64,000 bases of DNA from Siderastrea radians (taxonomy: Eukaryota > Cnidaria > Anthozoa > Scleractinia > Rhizangiidae): positions 5,582,366 to 5,646,365 of the forward strand of contig OZ024892.1 of NCBI GenBank assembly GCA_964017195.1. The letters are read 5' to 3'. Positions 53,577 to 64,000 of the stretch are shown piece by piece. The notes below the pieces were generated by a model. The model was not told the DNA's origin, searched no databases, and saw nothing but the letters and a program-made list of their open reading frames with translations. How positions within the stretch are numbered: the stretch's first letter is position 1; every line of letters starts with the position of its first letter. The position numbers and the translations under genes are program-made.

Positions 53577-56500
53577 ATGGCGAAAATAATTTTTCTAGTG
53601 GCATTTGTTAGCGTTTTCTCAGCGGTGCGTTCTGCTGAATATAAGTGCTTTGGTAAAGCCGAGTATTCGTTGTCCTTTTACGGAATGTGGAGCAACGAAA
53701 CGCATCCAAATGCTTTTCCACCTGGCGGCCAATTTTCTCCGTTGGTTGGTTGCTCTCACAGCAAGTACTACTATATGTGGGCTCCAGGGATGATGGCTTC
53801 TGATGGAGTGAAATATGTTGCAGAAATGGGTAAGATTTTCTCTTCATTACCACTGCAAAGAATTTTCGAGGTTTTTAGTGATTTACTGAAAAGCAAAGAG
53901 AAATGTAAAGACCTGAAAATACGCCGTACATGTTTTTCATTTAGAAAAACTGCTTTTTTAAAAGGAGCAAAATGCCCGACAATTCAAATGAAAGCTACTG
54001 AGCAGTATATTCCAGTGCTGCTGTTTATTATACTGTACACGATTGTTCTAACTTTAGAGTCTGAGGATGAAATCCTAAACTGTGACCATTCAAATGTCTG
54101 ATAGCTATTGAGCAGTGCCAACTCACACGCTTGGCGATACTTGTTTAAGGTGATGTTTATGATGCTGTACAAAGTGGTTCTAACATTGCATCTCTAGATA
54201 AGACTGATGACTCAGTTGTAAGTGGCGCGCTTTACACACGATTCCGTTTTATGTGTGAAGATATTGCTTTTATGATGCCCATTTTTCTCTCCCTAGCGTT
54301 TGTATTTGACTTTGGTGGGGGGGGGGGGTGGCATGGGGGGAGGGTCGTATAATTAAACTCACTGCTTTTCAACTAGAGTTGTTTCATGGGGGTAACATGG
54401 GAGGGGTAGCATGGGGTAACATGGGAGGGGTAGCATGGGGAGTAGTATGGGAGGGGTATGAATAATACAAAGTTTATAAACTGGAAAGACCACAGCGACA
54501 AGGCGTTGAGAGTTGCCGGATCTTAAGTAGACCTGGATCAGTAAAACATTTGAAGTAAAAAAATATACGGAACGACTGATCCTTACGGCAGTTAAAGAAA
54601 CGAAGACACAGAAGACGCATGGGGAGTAGCATGGGAGGGGTATGCCTGCAGGGCAGCATCGGAGGGGTAGCATTAAAGTCACCGCTTTCTATCTAGAGTC
54701 ACTAGCGCAAATCCTCAGCCACGTCAATTTCAAATATTTGCCCCTAGTCATTTTTGTTGAACACCTGCATGTTTCGAAGGCCTTAATCGCCTTAGAAATT
54801 CGGATTTCCTGACAAAATGCCAACTAATTTCCCTTACTTCGGAGGGATAAAATGACGCTAATACCGTTATAGGATGCAAAATATGGTCAGCTAGTAATTT
54901 CGGAAAGCCATCGGCAGCTCGAAAATTCGGGGAATAAGATTCTATTCCCCAAATTTCTATAATTTACTATAATTTTTAAAAGACGAAATCCACCTAGCAA
55001 CTAAGTAGCCATTTTGTTGTTGATGACAAAATTATAGCTCAATAAATAGATTTTTCTAATTAATATAACGGTGCTTCATAATTGATATTTGCTGTTTTTG
55101 TTTTGTTTTTCTTCAGGCAATTCATCGAAACTGGAAATGGAAATTAACATGGCTAAGATGAACAGCAAGACGGTTTGGGAACTAATCAAGTACAACGGTG
55201 GTCCGATAAATGGCACGCAGCACGTGATGAATATCAATGTCAAGGTCACGCAGGACTATCCTTTGGTGTCTCTTGTCTCCATGATCGCACCGTCTCCTGA
55301 TTGGTTCACTGGTACCATGAACGAGAACCTCTGTAACAGTGCAACTGGGATGTGGAGGGACAGTCTGGAGGACACCAATTTGGCTCCATGGGATGCTGGT
55401 ACGGAGGATGGGGACATGTTTAGTACCAACAATCCGCAAACAATGCCAAAAGGAAATATTACCATAATCAACAAAGACTCGAACACCCCTTTCAAGAATG
55501 TACCTGGTCAAATAGCGACACTAGGTAAACTGATGTTCCAGAGGATAAACAAACCAGCCATGCCCAGTTGCACTGGCGAGCAGAAATACAAAGTCACGTT
55601 CAAAACGCTTTGGAACCAGGAAATGCATCCCAACGGATTCCCGTCAGGCGCTCACTTCTCGACTCTTGTTGTTGCTACGCACACGTACAATTACAAGATG
55701 TGGAGTCCCATGACCCGCGCTTCCAAAGGTGTTGAGGAAGTAGCTGAAACAGGTGCGTCGCGACTTTTCCCTAACAGTTTTTAAAAATTTTAAGGGTTTA
55801 GCCAAGCTTTTGGTCTATGCAATTATTACTTTACGAAAGGATTCGTTGATTGATTGATTGCCTGATTGACTGGTTGACAGACTGACAGCAAAAGGATTGT
55901 AATGTACTTCGTAGTCTCTTGCAAACAGACAGACGGACTGACTGACTGACTAAGAATTGTCAGAATGGTTGACTCGTTAACTGATTGAATGATGGAGTGA
56001 CAGAAAAGCAGAAAAAGAGAAAGAAAAACTGACCGATTGTCTAGCTGACTGACTGTCTGACCGACTGACTCATTGACTGTCTGACCGACTGACTCACTGA
56101 CTGTCTGACCGACTGACTCATTGACTGTCTGACCGACTGACTCACTGACTGTCTGACCGACTGACTCACTGAATGTCTGACCGACTGACTCATTGACTGT
56201 CTGACCGACTGACTCACTGACTGTCTGACCGACTGACTCACTGACTGTCTGACCGACTGACTCACTGACTGTCTGACCGACTGACTCATTGACTGGGTGA
56301 CTCTGACTTTTATTTTTGTTTTTGACCAGGGGCTCCCTCTACATTGTACGACGAAATCAAGAAGTACAGGAAGCCCAATTTCGTGTACAAAGCTTACAAA
56401 GGCGAAGGTAACCCAAAAGCTGTTGGCGAAGTGAGCATGAACATCACGGTTAAGGACATGTACTCCATGGTGTCTTTGATCAGCATGATTGCGCCGTCTC

Positions 56501-56862
56501 CTGATTGGTTCGTTGGAGTTGACAGCTATGACCTCTGTGGAAGCGATGGTAAATGGAAGCAAAAACCATCTCCGATGGATTTGCTGCCGTGGGATGCCGG
56601 GACGGAAGATGGAAGAAATTTCACCTTAACAAACGACGCGACCATGCCGCAAGACTTCATCACAATCATCACTAAAGACAGCGAAACAGTAATAAAGGAT
56701 GATGCCTCAAAAGCTTTTGCGCAGGTCACGTTTATGAAGTATGACGAGCCAACCACAACTACCACTGCCACACCCACCCCTGACTCAGCCCAGTGTCCCT
56801 CTTCTGGTGTCTCTACCCTCCTGGCTATTGCTTTCCTTTCCACTCTGCGCTTGCTGTTTTAA
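53577..56862 (+). CDS. GPI-anchored protein with two spondin domains
   Basis: Three exons: 53577-53829, 55117-55752, 56330-56862, both introns phase 1, 473 residues. Signal peptide MAKIIFLVAFVSVFSAVRSA. Spondin domain 1 covers about residues 21-222 and domain 2 about 236-440. Each has HPN.FP, the W(S/A)P...AS.GV..VAE.G segment, MIAPSPDWF.G and PWDAGTEDG, which in F-spondin/mindin belong to the metal-binding spondin fold. A Thr-rich stretch (TTTTTATPTP) and a hydrophobic C-terminus (LLAIAFLSTLRLLF) predict a GPI anchor. Thrombospondin repeats, usual in F-spondin, are absent. Likely role: cell-surface or matrix adhesion, possibly immune recognition as in mindin (inference). The introns fall after VAEMG and VAETG, the same position and phase in each domain, so the domains arose by tandem duplication with their intron. 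Confidence 0.92.
53985..54200. repeat. Dispersed repeat unit in spondin intron 1
   Basis: GAAAGCTACTGAGCAGTATA, GCTGCTGTTTATTATACTGT, GATGAAATCCTAAACTGTGA and TGATGCTGTACAAAGTGGTT belong to the family at 41400-41760. Confidence 0.6.
54315..54462. repeat. G-rich minisatellite in spondin intron 1
   Basis: Repeats of GGGAGGGGTAGCATGGGGTAACAT after a G run; two more units occur at 54619-54671. Confidence 0.85.
56041..56300. repeat. 24-bp minisatellite in spondin intron 2
   Basis: About ten copies of GACTGACTCACTGACTGTCT plus GACC, with TCATTG variants. Because 24 is a multiple of three the minus strand stays open (repeating SQSVRQ), but this is intronic and not coding. Confidence 0.95.
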
Positions 56863-59430
56863 TTTTAAATGAATCTCCGGGGCAGCAGTAGGTTTTGCAA
56901 AGATACTATGTCAATCTTCATCGTTCGCACCGCATAAAACAAACTTTTTGTCATTTTTTTTTTTTGCAATATATGTCGCCAAATTTCAACTTTGATGTTT
57001 ACAGGAACTGGCACATTGTGTCGCTAACTGATGTAATAGTCACTTTTTAACTGAAAAAGTGTCTTAGGATTCTTAAGGGAATTTTCATTAGGCCTTTCTT
57101 CTTTGGCATTTACGCCAGCTTGCTTAATGTTTAGTAACCTAGAAATGCCATTAATAGACGGTTTTACCAAGCCTCGTTGTCTGCCCACGTCAAATAATGT
57201 GTGTTCCCTCAAGCATTGTTTTTCTTTCAGTTGATTTTCATCAATGCATAAGAAGATACGCTGGTATATGGGTACCTAACATTGAGGCTGGGTAAAAGGG
57301 TATACTGACGTTTAAAGTAGACATTTTTGTCTACAGGAATAGGCTAATTTACATTGCAACTTGCATGACTTGATTGATCGCTCAATTAACAGTTACAGCT
57401 AATAGTTTTACTGAACGCATCAAAAAGTAAAAGGTAATAATGAATCCTTTTCTTTCGTGGATATGTCCGTAAGAGTCATTATCCAGGAGTCACTCGTGAA
57501 TGCACTTGTCTGGGAAAATCCACTTACACTGTCCACGAAATAGAAAAACCTAATTCTAATGCAATGTGTGCTTTTACTTATTTTGGACGAAATTCACCTG
57601 ATGCATTTCGGAAATATTGTCCTTGTAATGACTTTTCGGAAAACTCGGTATTTTGAGATGTATCTCACTGTTTACATTTTCCACAGTTTGGAATAAAGTT
57701 TTGTTGGCTTGATGTGTTCTTTTGTATGGTACAAAAATAGCGCAATTTTCTTTATAGCAGATGAAAAATATTCCTGGTCTGAAAGTAGGGTCAGTTCAGC
57801 ATATATAGCCATTAGTTAACCCCTGCGCATGCACCGAAAAGTGTTTTAGAAAGGCGTGTTTGTCGAAGCGCTCGAGCTGGGGGTTTAACACCGGGTAAGG
57901 GTGAGGGTGTCTGTTGGGACATGCAAAGGTCGAGTAGTAGACTACTGATATTGAATCAGGCCAAAATTTCTCTCTCTCTCTCTTTCTCTGTGTGTCTTCA
58001 TAAACAGTGCTCTCTTTAAGGCGAAAGGCACAAAACGGAGCCTTGTTATACTAATATATTGTGTTCAATAAATCACAGATGTACAGCAGTAACTGTCCTT
58101 CGTCATACATCATACGCCACTATCCGTATCTGAAAAGTAGATTTTTGCATTAACTGTCCTAAGGGTATTTGTTGCAAGGTTGCACTTTCTGGGATCTGCT
58201 AATATATCAAACGTAACACAGCCAGTTCTGTTCACGAAAAAGATTGCACGAACAAAGAACTCTCTCTTGAAAGTTAGGAGTATTGCAGGATTGAGAGATA
58301 TCCTTGAAACGTGACGCGTTTCGACCCATTGCCAACCAATATTCCTCGAATATAGGCTTCACGCTAGCTCCGTAAAGGCCCCTCAACCGAGAAACAATGT
58401 TGCAGAGACGTTGTTTGCCACAATGTTTCTCGGGTACATAAACGAACGGGAAACAATGCTTCCTTACATGGAAACCACGAAATATTTCAAACATTTGGGC
58501 ATGCACAATTAAGGGGGGGGGGGGGGCAGCCCGCGCGTCCCTGAAATCTAGTCAACAATGGTTTCTCGAGTCGCAAACGAGAACAAAATTTTTCTGAAAA
58601 TCAGAAAAATCTTTTGTTTCTAGGAAACGAAAAATGTTTTCGCGGCAAATGTTTCATGCGCGCGCAAAGGGGGAACATTGAGGCAAACATCCTTGTCAGC
58701 GGGCATCTTTCAAGAAACCGCCATTTCAGTTAACGTTCTAGAATGTTTTAAAAAGCCTCAAGCTTACGCGAAAATACCAAAAGGTGACTTGGGTAGTTGT
58801 AAATGCTGAACTACGACGCGCGTCGTTTCGAATTTCGTCGGTGAACTATCCATGGGCGTAAGGGAATTAAAAAACCATCGGACCTTGAGAAATGTCATCG
58901 TTCGTCAAGAGTAGAGAATTGTAGAGTTAGAAGACCATAAAGAATTCAACAAAAAATACTTCGTGCTTTGTTTAAGGCTTTGCAGTTTAAACGTAATAAA
59001 CAATGGAACAAAAAACCTTATTATGAAAATTTAAGTGACCCATTTAGATTGAGTTCTGATAAAAATTTAGATTAATTTGACCTCACTGGGAGTTTGTTAG
59101 CTGATAAGCTTATGCTTTATTCAGGACAGTGAAGTTGCAAGATACGGCTACAAAGTGAGATTAACCTCTCATGGAAAGCTTGTACAAATGTTTTGTCTCT
59201 GAATGAATAAACTAACTTTTACAGACCGGCTTTCTATAATAAGAGCTTTATTTTGACTAAAGCAAAGTTAAGTCAATAACAGGATGGGTTTTCAAGTTGG
59301 TTAATTGACGTCTCTTAGAGAGAATGATTGTTGAGTGGGAGGGCAATGGCTTCCACACATCATTCTTCATGCGTGATTCCTCTGCTCATTGCCTGACGTT
59401 ATCAGGCACTAAAGCATTACTACAAAAGAA
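56863..59430. other. 3' of the spondin gene; no further gene seen
   Basis: Begins with the spondin 3'UTR. A foldback-like remnant with GAGAAACAATGTTGCAGAGA and CACAATGTTTCTCGGG lies at 58385-58450, and a CT-rich microsatellite at 57969-57995. The open frame at 58207-58506 has no motif. Confidence 0.45.
57692..57697 (+). terminator. Candidate polyadenylation signal of the spondin gene
   Basis: AATAAAG 830 bp after the stop codon, followed by a GT-rich stretch (TTTTGTTGGCTTGATGTGTT). Confidence 0.4.
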
Positions 59431-62400
59431 GGGTAGGTTGGAAAAGCAGGACTGACGGAATTCGGAATTCGGAATTCGAAATTCGGAATCCGGAATAGTC
59501 GTAATATTCGGAATACAGTTTTTTTAAATAAATAAATAAACTAAGTCTCTTATCATTTCATATCATGCCAGGAAGTCTTCAGGAAGTGTCCAGGAAGCCT
59601 TGTTTCTTCCAACCCCTACTCTGTATGGCAAGGCAAGGCTGTCCTCTTAGCCCTTTCCTTTTCATCCTTGCAGTAGAATTACTGGCTTTAAAGATTCGAA
59701 ATGAACCAACCTGTGGAGGCATTATGTTATCTAACAATCATGAGGCCAAAATTTCGCAATTTGCCGAAGACACTACTATCATCAGCAATAATACGGATTC
59801 TCTTAAATCGTACCTACAAATCATTGAATGGTTTGGGAGTCTCTCCGGACTTAAATTAAATAAAAAGAAAACCAAAGCAATGTGGACTGAGACCATGAAA
59901 CACAACAAATCTAAGATATTAGAATTTAAAAGTACGAAAGACCCGATCAAAGTCCTAAGAGCTTTTTTATCCTACAACCCAGACAATAACTTTGAATTAA
60001 ATTTCCTCAGTAGGTTCAGAAGAATGAAAACAAAATTGAATTTGTGGCTGTCAAGAGTTCTTACACTTTATGGAAAATCTTTATTAGCTAAAGCACTAGG
60101 AGTATCCCAGTTAATTTATATTGCGTCTATGCTTTCTGTTCCTGAGACGCTCATGAAAAGCGTTCAAACACAGTTATTCTCGTTTCCGTGGAATAATAAA
60201 AAAGATAAAATCAAGAGGCTAGTCATGTACCAACCACTCGCGAATGGAGGAATTAATTTTATAAATTTTGCGACCATGGTTAAGTCTCTACGCCTAGTCT
60301 GGATTAGCAGAATATTGAGTGACACCGACGATTTGTGGAAAGTGATCCCAAATTACTTTCTTTCAGAATACGGAGGATTATCTTTCCTTCTCCGTTGTAA
60401 CTACAACCTTGCTTCCATAAACAATAGCCTGCCTATTTTTTATCGAGAGTTACCTGCAATACTTTAAGGAACTGAAAAGCGTGACCCAGATCTTTTCTTG
60501 TGGTGACTTTATACTTTGGAATAATGAAGCAATAACCATTGAAAATCATTCGTTGTATTGGAGATCCTGGGTTGAGCGTGGAATTTACTTTATTCAAGAT
60601 ATTCTAAACTCAAATGGAAACTTCTTGAAGCTTGATGAATTTCAAACCAAGTTCCAGATTAAAACAAACTTTTTACAATACTTAATGATAATGATAGCAG
60701 TTATACCTTCAGATTTAAAAAGGAAAGCCAAGACTCATGCAGCTCCTACGCATGATTTACTGGAGACAACTACGATATCCACCTTTCCAGGAAAAACTAA
60801 TTTAGATCTATCCGTCATGGGCTGCAAAAATCACTACAAACCTTTTAACGAATGTTGTGTCATTGAACCAACAGGAAGATAAATTTCCTAATGATTTCGT
60901 AGATTGGAGCAATAAATTCTTACACATCTATCGATCAACAAAAGATAATAAATTGAGACAATTTTCTTTCAAATTACTTCATAGAACAATCGTAACAAAA
61001 AAAGAACTAAACAAATTTCGTTTAGTTAATGACGCAGCATGCACATTTTGTTCAAACCCCGACTCGATTGAACACACCTTTTTAGACTGTAATGTTGTAA
61101 CATCCTTTTATTCCGAAGCATTCTCCTGGTTTAATCAAACTTATGATACTAACATTTACCTCTCAAATAAACAAATTACCATCGACGACATAACCCCCGT
61201 AACGCGATTGTCAGATCCCATAAAATGCAGTTTAGATTTATTCGTTTTATATTTGAAGCGTTACATTTACACCTGCAAAAGTTTTGAAAAGAAACCCGAT
61301 CTTTTTTAATTCCGGAAAAAAATTGTATTACAGTGGCATCTTGAAAAGTGTACTCTTCGTTAATTATTGGTTCGTTCTCTCACAAGCGAAAATTGCATTA
61401 TATGGTCATCGTCTCTGAACTTCTCCGTGTTTTTGTAATTTGTAATCCCAACCAACTGTATAAGATCCTGGCTTAATTGTAATTTGTCTTTCTTTTCCTT
61501 TTTTTTTTTTTTTTGTTATCAACTGTAATGTAATGTGTGTTGTTTGCTAAATAAAGTATTAAAAAAAATGGGGGGGAGAGAGAAGTGATGGGGGAGGGGA
61601 GAAGTGGACTTTGGGAATGGGAATTGATATGATCTAGCACTTCTTGTTCGAGAATATGTGTGTCCTTGTGGTGGAGGGGTGGGGGGTGGGGTGGGGGGTT
61701 TTTGTTTTTGGTGACTGAACGATATGACATCTTATCACTGGCGCTGGGCACCCGTTTGATGTGAAGAAAAAATCAGAGGAACTCACCCACAGTTTTCTTT
61801 ATTAAATATATCGAATCTCTAATCTCTTTGCGTAACAGCGTCGGTTGATTGAAATCAGCTCTTACTAAAAAAAACACAAAGCTTTCCTAACCCCGAATCC
61901 CAGCTACCTGTAACTAGTAACAGCAGGGAGTCCGAAATAACCGATAGCATATGACTGAAAAAAAAAATTGCTTGAAGGGAATTGGGTTTGAGTTCGAAAT
62001 AGCGGAGTGTTCGAGATAACCGAGTTCGAAATAATGAGGTTCAAATATATATATCTCCAGCAACGCAATCCTAAATGTGCCAACTGTTCAATATACCCGT
62101 TAGTTTTTCAAAGAAACGAAATAAACGGCTGTTGAAGAGTACAAATAAAATCGATTATTAAGAAAATCAGTCATGCTTTTCGCTTTTGTTTTCTTTCCGA
62201 AGTCCTTTGCACGAATTCAAACATTCAAACCTTCAAAAGATGTCATATCGTTCAATCACGGAGTACTACTGATACCAAAAACCTGACCCACAAAATATCT
62301 CGTGCAGCTATGGGGCCGGTGCACATCTGATTTGTGGACCGGGAAGGGCACCAAGAAGGAAATAAGTGATATGTTCTGATCTTCGTTAGGTGTGATTTTA

Positions 62401-62703
62401 AGTTCCCTACACTTAAATTCCCCCCTCCACAAGGACACACATATTCTCGAACAAGAAGTGCTAGATCATATGAATTCCCATTCCCCCGTCACTTCTCCCC
62501 CCCCCCTCCCCCAAAACAGAGTGGGGGCTGGAAGAAACAAGGCTTCCTGGACACTTCCTGAAGACTTCCTGGCATGATAAGCAATGATAAGAGACTTAGT
62601 TTATTTATTTATTTATTTATTTTAAAAAATTGTATTCCGAATATTCCGACTATTCCGGATTCCGAATTCCGAATTCCATCATTCCCGCTTTTCCAACCTA
62701 CCC
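59431..62703. mobile_element. Large palindromic element interrupted by a LINE
   Basis: The left outer arm (59431-59620: GGGTAGGTTGG, GGAATTCGGAATTCGGAATT, CCAGGAAGTCTTCAGGAAGT) is inverted at 62510-62703. The inner left arm (61569-61738: GAGAAGTG..., CTAGCACTTCTTGTTCGAGA, GAACGATATGACATC) is inverted at 62233-62510. In the right arm the two parts are continuous, so the LINE at 59622-61568 was inserted into the left arm. The right arm has about 145 bp extra at 62255-62400. Confidence 0.8.
59622..61568 (+). pseudogene. 5'-truncated L1/Tx1-like LINE inserted in the palindrome arm
   Basis: The insertion starts inside the reverse transcriptase at RQGCPLSPFLF and runs through SQFAEDTTII, LSGLKLNKKKTKAMW, PWNNKKDKIKR, NGGINFINFATMVKSLRLVW and YGGLSFLLRCNY. 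It is split over three frames (to 60467; 60481-60882; 60857-61309). A late LLHRTIVTKKELNKF and CTFCSNPDSIEHTFLDC segment is the cysteine-rich C-terminus. It ends with AATAAAGTATTAAAAAAAA at 61551-61569. The catalytic FADD is FAED. It is the same broad family as the LINE at 10507-12456. Confidence 0.85.
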
Positions 62704-63434
62704 AGGAGACAAGTCACGGGGAAAGACAAACACAGACTTCGCAGCCTAATTTCCTCTATTTGAAAACATTCTAGAAAAACAAGCACACTCGTATTCTGGC
62801 GAAGGAAAGTCACATTTTAAGAGCTGCTGTGTGTTGATTTCCATTAACATGAAAGGTCAAAGGGTCGCTTATATCACTCAGTGACCTGTTTTGAAAACGT
62901 TCTCAAAATTCACCGTTTCATTTGCACCCAAATTTTTTTTCGGCCGATGTTTAGCTGAAATGATTGCTCCTCCCCGGAGTATAGTCTCGTTGTGTAAAGC
63001 CATGTACCAGAGTGCTTTTTTGAGCCTTGAATTTAGCCTAAATTGGGTTGTCGGTAATTTTAAAATTTCGTAAAAAATTCAAGTTCGCTTTTCATGAAAA
63101 TTTGACACTGCTAGTAAACAGAGAAAATAAGATCTTTTAACTCCCTGGGTTAATCTTTTTAGAACGCTTTCACTATTTTAACAGGAGCTTCCGGAAAGTC
63201 CCGATTTTGGCGTTGATTTTGACAGCTGCGAAGGGCAAAATACGAAAATATTCATTAAAAAATAAAGAAAAATCTAAACAACCCGAAACTAATATTTTAA
63301 GAACTAGCTCACCAAAGCTTTTATTCTGGGAGGTTTTTGGAAAATCGGATTTTCTTATCTTGCATCCCTTAGTCGGTCCTTACAGCAAACCGCCCTCAAT
63401 ACCTGTATACATAAACATCGTTAACAAGCTTTGT
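62704..63434. other. Intergenic, nothing recognised
   Basis: No gene or repeat was identified between the palindrome and the duplicated spondin upstream region. Confidence 0.5.
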
Positions 63435-64000
63435 TATAAATTGTTTCAATATCCTTCATGAACAAAGCTGTCGGTTTATTTGGCAAATATTGGCAAATAT
63501 TTTGGCCAGCTGTATAAAGAGGTATTCTAAACCGTAACGTTAGCGACGCGACAAACAAAGAAAAACTGAAATTACAAAGCACTTTTTTATACAATGACTG
63601 TGCGTCAAACGCACGCGCGAAATAGCGAACTTCTTAGTGATAACTTTTCTCATTTCTTGCACCACAGACATTTAAAATTAAGACAAGAGGTTGCAAATTT
63701 ATTTTTGGCGGTTATGCAGTTTTTTTTCTAGTTTATCTCTATTATTATGCGTCATTGTTCATCGGACAAAATTTAAGCAGTATGACATTACTGCAGAGTC
63801 ATGCTTCGACATGCTTGCCCGAGCGCCCTTCCTATTAACATAATAAATTCCCTTTTGAAAAAATAGAAAATTGAAAATAGATCATTATCGATATTTGCGC
63901 AGCATTACTTTGCAGAAAAGGCTTTCCGATACGAAACTGAGAAATGAAGAAATTTAAAAATTATTTTCGAGCAGTTATTACCCTGCGTAATAATGTTTAA
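63435..64000 (+). promoter_or_regulatory. Second copy of the spondin upstream region, running off the window
   Basis: Collinear and same-strand with 52715-53310: the match starts near TTATAAATTGTTTCAATAT, passes through CCGTAACGTTAGCGACGCGA and GCAGAAAAGGCTTTCCGATA, and continues to the last base. In the first copy the coding start follows about 270 bp after the matching point. Confidence 0.65.

Noticed and set aside
56041..56300. CRISPR-like regular repeat
   Set aside because: The units are contiguous 24-mers without unique spacers, in an animal intron.
56041..56562. 173-residue minus-strand frame with repeated SQSVRQ
   Set aside because: It arises from a 24-bp minisatellite in the spondin intron plus the antisense of exon 3.
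58207..58506. 99-residue minus-strand frame
   Set aside because: Overlaps a foldback-like repeat (GAGAAACAATGTTGCAGAGA and partner) and shows no motif.

Overview
The window looks like nuclear DNA of an anthozoan cnidarian, most likely a reef-building coral (inference). It is AT-rich. Its genes have GT-AG introns and their best matches by eye are animal families: two NPC2 lipid-carrier genes, a DPF/d4 chromatin reader, a double-spondin GPI protein and a TPR array of the kind expanded in cnidarians. The space between genes is packed with decayed LINEs, tRNA-derived SINEs and short foldback DNA transposons.

Layout: (1) 1-1124, minus: first coding exon of a membrane protein with a secreted beta-rich ectodomain (SID1/TMEM8-like at best), running off the window. 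(2) 1125-10100: no convincing gene, a few foldback elements and a LINE tail. (3) 10238-13459, plus: an exon that looks copied from the promoter and signal-peptide exon of NPC2, a 2-kb LINE with a 12-bp target duplication, then a six-unit TPR exon ending in KDEL. The two exons are phase-compatible and may form one chimeric gene. (4) 13460-18640: a microsatellite, a TIR element and a Penelope-like relic split by a 2.65-kb TIR element; that element carries a first coding exon and a 650-bp palindrome with tRNA-like arms. (5) 18641-26511: mostly empty, with TTAA-flanked and 8-bp-TSD MITEs. (6) 26652-36659, plus: two NPC2 genes in tandem, four exons each with matching phases. (7) 39036-44973, minus: DPF-family gene with N-terminal d4 domain, C2H2 finger and double PHD finger. 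(8) 45257-48469: two DNA-transposon-like elements, one with another nested inside. (9) 53577-56862, plus: signal peptide, two spondin domains and a GPI signal; both spondin domains are cut by an intron at the same residue and phase. (10) 59431-62703: large palindrome with a 5'-truncated LINE in its left arm. (11) 63435-64000: a second copy of the sequence upstream of the spondin gene, which predicts another spondin paralogue just past the window end.

The genes do not form one pathway. The common theme is local duplication: NPC2 twice plus a third promoter/signal-exon copy 16 kb upstream, spondin domains within a gene, and the spondin promoter. Most other sequence is transposon debris, several pieces of it with readable target-site duplications. 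All exon borders are read by eye from splice consensus and phase; no transcript data or database search was available.
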